A DNA stretch of 50,280 nucleotides from Draconibacterium sp. (lineage in GTDB: Bacteria > Bacteroidota > Bacteroidia > Bacteroidales > Prolixibacteraceae). Shown here in pieces: positions 21,060 to 28,252 of this stretch. Position 1 is the stretch's first letter; every line of letters starts with the position of its first letter. The notes beneath the pieces were generated by a model. The model ran no database searches. It saw nothing but the letters and a program-made list of their open reading frames with translations, and was not told the DNA's origin. The translations under genes were made by a program, and so were the position numbers. The stretch is taken from positions 1 through 50,280 of the forward strand of contig JADIYN010000063.1 of the NCBI GenBank assembly GCA_016705335.1, given 5' to 3'.

Positions 21060-22259
21060 TCAGATGTATTCAATCATTACCTTTTTGAAAAACTTTACAC
21101 GCAGAATTTGCACAATCCGTTTTACAACGTATTTGCGAAGTTCAAGTTCAAGGGGCTGTTCAGGATCCTGGTGTGCCCAGTTGATTCGGGTTCCAACAAT
21201 AACATCAATCAAGTCATGCTGTAAAAGCATTTTAACGATTTCTTCGTGCGGTGAATCGTCTAATCGGGTATCACTGTCATAATTTTCAAGTAACTCTTCA
21301 ACTTTGCCAAGCGTCAGTATCCCCTCCGAAATCAACTCAAAACCTTCCATTTTAGCTGCTGGTGGCAATGCATTTTTTTCTTTTTTGATATGATGAATTT
21401 TAACTTCGAGATTTAATTCTCTTGCAATAATTTCTGCGGTAGTTCCTCCACATATTATTTTTTTTCCTTGAAAATTCTTGATTCTGCCCACAAAATCGAA
21501 ATCTTTTATTTTATAGAATGGAGGGCCTGTAATGAGCATAAATTTGCGCGGTTCCCTGAAATAAATTACACCGCAAGTTGCATCGTCTTTCAACAAGAAA
21601 TTGTCGTTCATGACAGCCTGGTTAATAATTTTCCGTGCCAGTTTTGTTGCCGAAATATCTTCCATGCGTTTAATCTGGCTTATGGCAAATTCCTCAATTT
21701 TGTCAAGTCCCCAGCCCATGGAATACTGATTACTACCCAAACCCGACTGTGTAATACCATCAGACAGAAATATAAGTCTATCTTCTTTGAAAGCAGTAAA
21801 TTCGCGACAACGCAATAATTTACCAAGGTTTTCTTCGCCTCTTATTTTTAATTCATATTCAACAGGCAGAAACGATTTTCCATTTCGGATAATTAACACA
21901 CGGGGATTGTCGTAGTTCGTAATACGAACAAAGCGGTCGTGGTCCATTTCAATTATAGTAAAAGTAGCGTAGTTTTCTTTTCCATCGCTGCTTTTAGGCA
22001 GGGCATTCATAATTATTCGGGTAGCAATTTCGGGTTTTGTGTGCATTTTAGTGTATTTCACGGCCATAGTTGCAGTAAGTGTTCCTAAAACACTGGCTTT
22101 TATCCCGTGTCCGATCCCATCACTTAGAACCAGAATGTTTCTTCCTTCTCCCCGGCTCATATCCGACTGAAAAACATCACCACAGGCAATTTCACCTTTT
22201 GGTCGTTTTTGCTGAACATCAATTTCTACATGAAAATCTATATTATTCGTCGTCGTCAT
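21060..22259 (-). CDS. SpoIIE/PP2C-type serine phosphatase of the hydrogenase-associated switch
   Basis: About 399 residues from ATG 22259 (MTTTNNIDFHVEI); an upstream ATG at 22274 is possible but lies deeper inside the PAS gene. The N-terminal ~235 residues are a PPM/SpoIIE phosphatase domain: GDVFQSD, NILVLSDGIGHGIKAS and RLIFLSDGITQSG carry the metal-binding aspartates, and KDDATCGVIYF closes the domain. The remaining ~160 residues, from FREPRKFMLITGPPF to the end, are a C-terminal extension I do not recognise outside hydrogenase-linked homologues. It should dephosphorylate a serine or threonine on a partner protein. It overlaps the PAS gene by 17 bases, which indicates translational coupling, and diverges from the operon holding two kinase-like ATPases, its likely antagonists. 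Confidence 0.85.
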   Translation of the reverse strand: MTTTNNIDFHVEIDVQQKRPKGEIACGDVFQSDMSRGEGRNILVLSDGIGHGIKASVLGTLTATMAVKYTKMHTKPEIATRIIMNALPKSSDGKENYATFTIIEMDHDRFVRITNYDNPRVLIIRNGKSFLPVEYELKIRGEENLGKLLRCREFTAFKEDRLIFLSDGITQSGLGSNQYSMGWGLDKIEEFAISQIKRMEDISATKLARKIINQAVMNDNFLLKDDATCGVIYFREPRKFMLITGPPFYKIKDFDFVGRIKNFQGKKIICGGTTAEIIARELNLEVKIHHIKKEKNALPPAAKMEGFELISEGILTLGKVEELLENYDSDTRLDDSPHEEIVKMLLQHDLIDVIVGTRINWAHQDPEQPLELELRKYVVKRIVQILRVKFFKKVMIEYI

Positions 22260-23169
22260 ACCTATATGATTCAATGATTGAGTTTAACAATTCTTCAATT
22301 TCGGCAGCATTTTCACCCAGCAAAAAGGCTATTTTTTGCACCATTTCAATATTTTGTTTGTTAATTCTCTGGGCACGGCTGATTATTTCGTCACGTACCA
22401 GTTTGGGTGCCGACATATCGCGAATCACAGCACCCACAATTTTGTTTTTATATAGGGTAACTACCGAAACATGAATCAATCTGTTTTGAATTTTTAAGTC
22501 TCTTTCAAGTGTTTCTTCTCCCGAAATCATTACACTTGTCAACATTTTGAAAATCACTTCGGGCACGAGTACCTGAACAGAGGCATCTTTTAAGCCTGGA
22601 ATAGTTTTGTATAGATCTTCAGTTTCTTCGCCCATTAACCGGGCAAAACTTTCATTCGAATCAACTACTCTAAAGTTATTGTCGATAATTACAACACCTG
22701 CACTGATTTTATGCAACATATATGACGAAACTTCCATTGATTCCTGTGCTTTTTCAAGATGTTTCTGCGTTTTTTTCAACTCGGTGATATCGTTTATCGA
22801 ACCTACAATTCCCACAACCTCGTTTTCGTTGTTGCGGATTACAGCTTTGTTTAATATTACGTTAAGCGTACTGCCATCCAAACGTTTCATTTGAGTTTCG
22901 TAAATCTGTTCACCCGGATTTCGCAATAACTCCTAGTCACGCTGAAAGTAAGTTTCTGCTGTTTCCTTTGAGTGAAGATCAAACACCGATTTTCCGATAA
23001 TATTGGCTTTTGTACGACCGGTGAATTTTTCGTGGGCTTTGTTGCACATTTGGTAAATTCCATTTGTATCGCGGTAAAAAATGGGAATTGGCAACGCATC
23101 AATTATTTTTTGATGAAATTCCGGATCATCAATATTTCCTGTTAAAAGAGAATCTTTGTCGTAAATCAT
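22243..23169 (-). CDS. PAS-domain sensor protein with an in-frame amber codon
   Basis: A 309-codon frame from ATG 23169 (MIYDKDSLLTGNIDD) to TAA at 22243. PAS domain 1 spans residues ~18-130: PIPIFYRDTNGIYQMCNKA, the conserved FTGRTKANIIGKSVFDL, and a PAC segment ending VGSINDIT. A short coiled-coil linker (ELKKTQKHLEKAQESMEVSS) leads to PAS domain 2 (~150-255: ISAGVVIIDNNFRVVDSN, ESFARLMGEETEDL). A C-terminal helical part ends YRYDDDE. There is no kinase or output domain, so it probably passes its signal to the overlapping SpoIIE phosphatase. A TAG at the complement of 22933-22935 interrupts the frame between FQRD and ELLRNPG. Reading on either side is in the same phase, so this is a substitution (probably CAG to TAG), not an indel. 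Confidence 0.8.
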
Positions 23170-23348
23170 ATCTTCATTATTAAAATAAACAGAAGGGTGA
23201 AAATTAAGTAAATATCTGTTTTATTTCAACTTATTTTATATGTTTAATAATTAGTAAATAAGTGGTTTTATTTTACTTTTTCAAAAAGTATTGCAACTAT
23301 CTTTGCCATTTAAAATTTAATATCAAAAAATCATAAATCATTATATCA
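23170..23348. promoter_or_regulatory. Divergent promoter region of the hydrogenase regulatory cluster
   Basis: These 179 very AT-rich bases separate the PAS/phosphatase transcript from the plus-strand hydrogenase operon. TATCTTTG at 23298-23305 exactly matches the -7 consensus and points right, giving a leader of ~37 bases before GTG 23349. I could not pick a convincing leftward -7 box or a palindromic operator. Confidence 0.45.
23298..23305 (+). promoter_or_regulatory. Candidate -7 box for the hydrogenase operon
   Basis: TATCTTTG is an exact TAnnTTTG match, 44 bases before the GTG start of the first DRTGG gene. No TTTG word is found at the ideal -33 distance. Confidence 0.45.
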
Positions 23349-23693
23349 GTGAAAGTAAGTGAGTTGATAAAATTGACTGAAGGGAGGATTGCAGCAGGAA
23401 ATCCTGAAGAACAAATAAACATTGAAAGGGCTTTTAGTTCTGATTTAATGAGTGATGTATTAACACTCGACGATCATCATATTGTTTTGATTACAGGTTT
23501 GGCAAATGTTCAATTGATTCGAACTGTTGAAATGGCCGATGTTCCGGTTGTGTTGTTATGTCGGAATAAACCTGCAACCCCGGAAATGGTTAATTTGGCA
23601 AATGAAATAGGAATTGTTTTGGTTGAAACACATTTTTCAATTTTCAGGGCAAGTGGAGTTTTATATCAAAATGGGTTAAAACCTTTGTACTGA
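23349..23693 (+). CDS. DRTGG-domain protein, first copy
   Basis: A 114-residue protein starting with GTG (KVSELIKLTEGRIAAGNPEE). It matches the DRTGG fold family in length and pattern: an N-terminal GRIAAG turn, SSDLMSDVLTL (here FSSDLMSDVL at residues ~32-41), an internal VLITGLAN-like strand and a C-terminal GIVLVETHFSIFRASGVLY. DRTGG domains accompany CBS or phosphotransacetylase domains elsewhere; as stand-alone proteins they recur in [FeFe]-hydrogenase clusters, where their role is not established. Its stop overlaps the start of the next gene by one base (TGATGG), so the two are coupled. It is about 24 residues N-terminal-similar to the second copy at 24141. Confidence 0.75.
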   Translation: MKVSELIKLTEGRIAAGNPEEQINIERAFSSDLMSDVLTLDDHHIVLITGLANVQLIRTVEMADVPVVLLCRNKPATPEMVNLANEIGIVLVETHFSIFRASGVLYQNGLKPLY

Positions 23694-24109
23694 TGGCGGA
23701 AATTCTTGAATTCCATATCAAAGGAGGTGATTTTAATCTGGCAGGTAAAGCATCGAGTAAAATAAAGAAGAAATTGATACAATTGGGTGTGGAAACTTCT
23801 ACTATAAAACGAATTGTGGTAGCAACCTACGAAGCCGAATTAAATGTAGTTGCTCATGCCCGTGAAGGAAAACTTACTGCCATTTTTGAACCGGATTCCA
23901 TAAGGATAATTATTGCAGACTCGGGACCTGGTATCGAAGATATTGATTTGGCAATGGAAGCAGGTTTTTCTACGGCAACGAAAAAAGTACGTGAAATGGG
24001 ATTTGGCGCCGGAATGGGTTTGCCAAATATCAGGAAAAATACCGATGAACTTGAAATAGAAAGTAAAGTAGGAGTGGGGACAAGGCTTGAAATGATTATT
24101 TATTATTGA
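23693..24109 (+). CDS. RsbW/RsbT-like serine-protein kinase (GHKL ATPase)
   Basis: 138 residues, the length of stand-alone anti-sigma-factor kinases. The N box is EAELNVVAHA (~residues 48-57), the G1 box DSGPGI (~78-83) and the G2 region GFGAGMGLPNIRKNTDE (~104-120), all of the RsbW/RsbT/SpoIIAB ATPase type. It has no phosphoacceptor histidine or membrane segment. In partner-switching systems such kinases phosphorylate a serine on a partner and a PP2C phosphatase reverses this; a SpoIIE phosphatase sits in the divergent operon. No STAS-domain antagonist or sigma factor is visible here, so the target is unknown. It is coupled to the DRTGG gene before it. Confidence 0.85.
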   Translation: MAEILEFHIKGGDFNLAGKASSKIKKKLIQLGVETSTIKRIVVATYEAELNVVAHAREGKLTAIFEPDSIRIIIADSGPGIEDIDLAMEAGFSTATKKVREMGFGAGMGLPNIRKNTDELEIESKVGVGTRLEMIIYY

Positions 24110-24140
24110 TTAATGATTAATTTTTATAAAGGAGGTTAAA

Positions 24141-24476
24141 ATGAAAGTTGTTGAATTAGCCGAAAAATTTGGATTGGAAATATTCTCAGGAAATGTTGGT
24201 TTACAGAAAGAAATTTCAGGTGGATATGTTTCCGATTTGTTGAGTGATGTAATGGGATTTGCTCTGGAAAATCAGGTTTGGATAACATTGCAAACTCACC
24301 AAAACGTAATCGCGATTGCCTCCTTAAAAGATTTGGCAGCAGTTATTATCGTGAAAGGCTTGCAGCCTGATCCCGAAACCGTGAAACACAGCGAAGAAGA
24401 AGGAATCCCGTTGTTGGGAACCGATATGGAAACATTCGAAATTGCAGGAAAAATATATAAAGAATTTGAAATATGA
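24141..24476 (+). CDS. DRTGG-domain protein, second copy
   Basis: 111 residues (MKVVELAEKFGLEIFSGNVG). It shares with the first copy the MKVxEL start, the YVSDLLSDVMGFAL helix region (the first copy has FSSDLMSDVL), the VIAIASLKDLAAVIIVKG core and the C-terminal GIPLLGTDMETFEIAGKIY. It is preceded by an unusually good Shine-Dalgarno for Bacteroidota: aaaggaggt at 24128-24136, four bases before the ATG. Two DRTGG proteins flanking a kinase suggests that they form a pair, perhaps as phosphorylation targets or nucleotide sensors; this is inference. The 76-base spacer after it is one of the phrase-like spacers described below. Confidence 0.75.
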   Translation: MKVVELAEKFGLEIFSGNVGLQKEISGGYVSDLLSDVMGFALENQVWITLQTHQNVIAIASLKDLAAVIIVKGLQPDPETVKHSEEEGIPLLGTDMETFEIAGKIYKEFEI

Positions 24477-24552
24477 TTTCGCGAAAGAAAGAAGAAATGT
24501 ACTGATACGAACTGTCTTGATACTTGATTCTAAAATACTCAAAATCTAAAGA

Positions 24553-25296
24553 ATGAACCAATACCGGGCAGATCTGCATATCCACACTGTTTTGTCGCCC
24601 TGTGCCGATTTGGAAATGACACCGGTTAATATTGTAAATCGTGCCAAAGAAAAAGGTTTGCAAATTATTGGGATTACCGATCACAATTCAACTAAAAATT
24701 CTTTGTTGGTCAGACGACTGGCGCAAAAAGTAGGAATTTTTGTGTTAACAGGTGCAGAAATTACTACAAAGGAAGAAGTTCACTGTCTGGCATTTTTTGA
24801 ATTTGAAGATCAACTTAAACGTTTTCAGCAATTTTTAGGCGATAAAATCATATTCATCCCAAATCCCGACGGACATTTTGGATATCAACCTGTTGTTGAC
24901 GATAACGATAATATTGTCGATTTGATTCTCAATTATCTTCCCGCCGCATTAAAATCATCTATAAATGAAATTCAGCAGGAAGTAGAAAAGTTAAATGGGA
25001 TTTTTATACCAGCTCATATTGATCGGCCTTCAAGCGGTTTATTTGGTCAACTTGGATTTATTCCACCCGATTTAAAATTCGATGCAATGGGTATTTCAAG
25101 TTATAGTTCAGAAAAACATGTTCAAAAACATTATTTTATACCTAAGGAAATCACACTTATCCGCAATTCGGATGCACATTATCTCAATCAAATTGGCGAA
25201 ATTTACACGGTGTTTAATATCGAAGAAATTACTTTTCAGGAAATTAAAATGGCACTAAACAGAATGGATGATAGATTTGTACAACTGGTTGAATGA
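24553..25296 (+). CDS. PHP-domain metal-dependent phosphoesterase-like protein
   Basis: 247 residues. The PHP motifs are clear: RADLHIHTVLSPC (residues ~5-17), GITDHNSTKN (~39-48), an internal IPAHIDRPSSG (~153-163) and a C-terminal NSDAHYL (~217-223). These His and Asp residues bind two or three metals in PHP enzymes. The family hydrolyses phosphate esters, including histidinol phosphate and nucleotides; the substrate here is unknown. Stand-alone PHP genes are regular members of [FeFe]-hydrogenase regulatory clusters in Firmicutes and Thermotogae, as I recall, which suits the position between DRTGG and the second ATPase. A role in turning over a signalling nucleotide is possible but unproven. 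Confidence 0.85.
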   Translation: MNQYRADLHIHTVLSPCADLEMTPVNIVNRAKEKGLQIIGITDHNSTKNSLLVRRLAQKVGIFVLTGAEITTKEEVHCLAFFEFEDQLKRFQQFLGDKIIFIPNPDGHFGYQPVVDDNDNIVDLILNYLPAALKSSINEIQQEVEKLNGIFIPAHIDRPSSGLFGQLGFIPPDLKFDAMGISSYSSEKHVQKHYFIPKEITLIRNSDAHYLNQIGEIYTVFNIEEITFQEIKMALNRMDDRFVQLVE

Positions 25297-25390
25297 ATGA
25301 AGAATAGAGGGGTTTTGTAAAGGAATAAAATCAAAATAAATCACATTTTTAGTCTTGATTCCTGTGTCTTAAAATCTTGTGTCTCTCGTT

Positions 25391-25930
25391 ATGAAAACAC
25401 TTTCTGACCACATTCTCGATATTATTCAAAATTCAATACGCGCTGGCGCTACATTGATTGAAGTCATGGTTGAAGAGAATAAAATTGATGACATTTGTAC
25501 TTTGCAAATTATTGATAATGGTTGCGGAATGGATAAAAAGACGATGGAGCAGGCAACCAACCCGTTCTTTACCACAAGGAAAACCCGGAAAGTTGGTCTT
25601 GGTTTGTCGTTGCTAAAACAAAATGCTGAAATGGCAAATGGCAAATTCACCATTTATTCTGAAGTGAATAAAGGCACCACAATAGAGGCAAGTTTTCAGT
25701 TTTCTAATGTTGACAGGCCCGAACTTGGCGATATTTGGAATACACTTTATTTAACGATGCAGGGTAACGAAAATCTGGAGCTGATTTATGAACACAAAAC
25801 AAACAAAAACAGCTTTAAATTTAGTTCAGCAGAAATAAAAAGCAATGTTGAAGGGGTTTCAATGCAACAAACTGAAATTAGAACCGCGATAATTGATTTT
25901 ATAAAAAACAACATAAAAGACATTCAATAA
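25391..25930 (+). CDS. Second GHKL ATPase, hydrogenase-cluster type
   Basis: 179 residues from ATG 25391; a GTG at 25379 in the same frame is less likely. N box DIIQNSIRAGA (~10-20), G1 box DNGCGMD (~45-51), F box-like NPFFTTRKTRKVG (~60-72) and G2 GLGLSLLKQNAEMANG (~73-88). This has the MutL/histidine-kinase GHKL geometry rather than that of RsbW, and lacks any dimerisation-phosphoacceptor domain. The last ~90 residues carry no motif I know. It sits directly before the ferredoxin and hydrogenase genes, as the ATPase does in clostridial hydrogenase clusters. It may be a protein kinase paired with the SpoIIE phosphatase, or an ATP-dependent assembly factor. Confidence 0.82.
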   Translation: MKTLSDHILDIIQNSIRAGATLIEVMVEENKIDDICTLQIIDNGCGMDKKTMEQATNPFFTTRKTRKVGLGLSLLKQNAEMANGKFTIYSEVNKGTTIEASFQFSNVDRPELGDIWNTLYLTMQGNENLELIYEHKTNKNSFKFSSAEIKSNVEGVSMQQTEIRTAIIDFIKNNIKDIQ

Positions 25931-25956
25931 ACTGTTTAACCAAAAAATATCTGACC

Positions 25957-26352
25957 ATGCCAAAAATCACATCATTAGCCGATCTTAAAAGGATAAAGGA
26001 AGAAGTGCAGTCAAAAATCAAACTCCGCGAAAACAGTGACAATCCTGAACATCTGGTACAGGTGAAAGTGGGGATGGCAACTTGCGGAATTGCTTCGGGT
26101 GCAAAGGAAATTATGAAATATTTTGTTGAAGAGCTGGAACAACAGGCAGTTGATGCAGTTGTTACCCAAACCGGCTGTATGGGTTATTGCTATGCCGAAC
26201 CGACAGTTGAGGTTATTTTGCCAAACAACGATCCTGTAGGTTTTGGTCGTATAAACAAACGAAAAGCTGAAGAAATAATAGATACTTATATTAAAAAAGG
26301 CAAGTTGATTGACGGGATTATCCCAATTACTTTTAAAACCATTGACGAATAA
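25957..26352 (+). CDS. Thioredoxin-like [2Fe-2S] ferredoxin domain protein
   Basis: 131 residues. The NuoE-like C-terminal fold is recognisable from VGMATCGIASGAKE (Cys43) and VVTQTGCMGYCYAEPTVEV (Cys74, Cys78). The usual four cluster ligands of thioredoxin-like ferredoxins are C-x4-C and C-x3-C; here the second position is Gly, leaving three visible cysteines. The CGIA variant appears to be a normal trait of this hydrogenase-linked subfamily. It probably passes electrons to or from HydB, or serves as an extra subunit of a tetrameric complex. It is 26 bases after the ATPase and 101 before hydB; that gap is a phrase-like repeat spacer. Confidence 0.85.
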   Translation: MPKITSLADLKRIKEEVQSKIKLRENSDNPEHLVQVKVGMATCGIASGAKEIMKYFVEELEQQAVDAVVTQTGCMGYCYAEPTVEVILPNNDPVGFGRINKRKAEEIIDTYIKKGKLIDGIIPITFKTIDE

Positions 26353-26389
26353 ACAGTTGTGAATATGGAGGTTACAGCTTTTAAACTTT

Positions 26390-26451
26390 CAATATTTTGA
26401 ATATTATACTTTAAATCGAAACTTTAAACTCGAAATTTTAAACTTTAAACC
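26390..26451. repeat. Phrase-like quasi-repeat spacer (actttaaac words)
   Basis: The stretch contains ttttaaactttc, tactttaaatcg, actttaaactcg and aactttaaacc, a degenerate repeat of a ~14-base phrase placed immediately before the hydB start. A related spacer lies at 48283-48322. No coding or hairpin potential is seen. Confidence 0.5.
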
Positions 26452-26453
26452 AT

Positions 26454-28246
26454 ATGTCCGATTACAGAATGCACATTTTAATATGTGGTGGCACCGGTTG
26501 TAAAGCTTCTGAAAGCAATGAAATCAAAGATAAACTGAACTATTTTATCAGTGAATTTGATTTGGAAGATGAAGTTCAGGTGGTATTTACCGGTTGTTTT
26601 GGCTTTTGCGAAAAAGGGCCGATTGTAAAAGTGCTGCCCGACAATACTTTTTATACCGAAGTAAAACCTTCTGATGCCGAAGATATTGTAAAAGAACACA
26701 TTATCAAAGGGCGTCCTTTGAAACGATTACTGTACAAAAATCCAAAAACGATTATACAGTTACTTCAACAAATAATATCGACTTCTACAAACAACAAATA
26801 CGGATTGCACTCCGTAATTGTGGATTTATCAATCCTGAAAATATTAAAGAATACATTGGACGCGATGGTTATCAGGCACTTGGTAAATGTTTAACTGAAT
26901 ATACGCCGGTTGAAACCATTAACGAAATCAAGGAATCGGGATTACGTGGCCGTGGTGGCGGAGGTTTTCCAACCGGGTTAAAATGGGAAATCACAAGAAA
27001 TGTAGAAGCCGATAAAAAATATGTGGTTTGCAATGCCGATGAAGGTGATCCCGGGGCTTTTATGGATCGCTCTATTCTTGAAGGCGACCCACATTCAGTT
27101 ATTGAAGCCATGGCAATTTGCGGATATTGCATTTGTTCCGACACAGGTTTGGTATATATCCGGGCCGAATATCCCTTAGCCATCGAAAGGTTAAAAATCG
27201 CTATTAATCAAGCCGAAGAATATGGTTTGTTGGGTGATGATATTTTAGGGACGGGGTTCAGTTTTAAAATAGAATTGCGTTACGGTGCGGGCGCTTTTGT
27301 TTGTGGTGAAGAAACCGCACTGATTCATTCTATGGAAGGTTTGCGGGGCGAACCAACTGTAAAACCGCCGTTTCCGTCAGTTTCAGGTTACATGGGAAAA
27401 CCAACAAATGTGAACAATGTGGAAACTTTTGCCAATATTCCTGTTATCATTAACAAAGGCGCCGGATGGTTTAATAAAATCGGCACCGAAAAATCAAAAG
27501 GAACAAAAGTTTTTGCCCTGGCCGGAAAAATTAATAACGTTGGGTTGATTGAAGTGCCAATGGGAACCACACTTCGTGAAGTGATTTATGATATCGGTGG
27601 TGGAATTAAAGATGGCAAAGAATTCAAATCGGTGCAAACCGGTGGTCCTTCGGGCGGTTGTTTAACCAAAAAATTTCTCGATACACCAATTGACTACGAA
27701 AATCTTGGTGCCGCTGGTTCCATGATGGGATCGGGTGGAATGATTGTGATGGACGAAGACGATTGCATGGTCTCAATAGCAAAATTCTATCTTGAATTTA
27801 CTCTGGAAGAATCATGTGGAAAATGCAGTCCTTGCCGCATTGGAAACAAACGTCTGCATGAAATACTGGATAAGATTACCCAGGGAAACGGAGATTTGGA
27901 AGATATTGAAAGGTTGAAAGTTTTAAGCAATGTTATTAAAGATACTTCGCTTTGCGGATTGGGACAGTCATCTCCAAACCCTGTACTTTCAACAATTGCC
28001 AATTTCGAGAATGAATATCTGGCTCACGTTCTGGAAGGAAAATGCCCGGCTGGCCAGTGCAAATCTCTTGTTCATTATGTAATAAATGAAGAATTGTGCA
28101 ACGGATGTACCCTATGTTTCCGCAATTGCCCGGTGGGTGCAATTACAGGCGAACGCCGGGTTGCCCATTTTATTGACCAGTCGTTGTGTATTAAATGTGG
28201 CGTGTGTTTCGAGAAATGTAAATTCAATGCAATTACAGTAAACTAA
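26454..28246 (+). CDS. hydB: Bifurcating hydrogenase subunit B, NuoF-like (one frameshift)
   Basis: 597 residues after restoring one A in the five-A run at 26744-26748. Domains in order: an N-terminal thioredoxin-like [2Fe-2S] domain (ICGGTGCKASES and VVFTGCFGFCEKGPIVKV); the NuoF core with the FMN/NADH loop GLRGRGGGGFPTGLKWE and NADEGDPGAFMDRS; the [4Fe-4S] SLBB/NuoF C-terminal site ESCGKCSPCRIGNKRL; and two [4Fe-4S] motifs at the end (CNGCTLCFRNCPVGAI and CIKCGVCFEKCKFNAI). This is the HydB layout of trimeric NAD(H)- and ferredoxin-linked [FeFe] hydrogenases, in which B is thought to hold the FMN bifurcation site. HydA starts 7 bases after the stop, so translation is coupled. The break is a typical homopolymer error. 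Confidence 0.9.
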
Positions 28247-28252
28247 ACGGAA

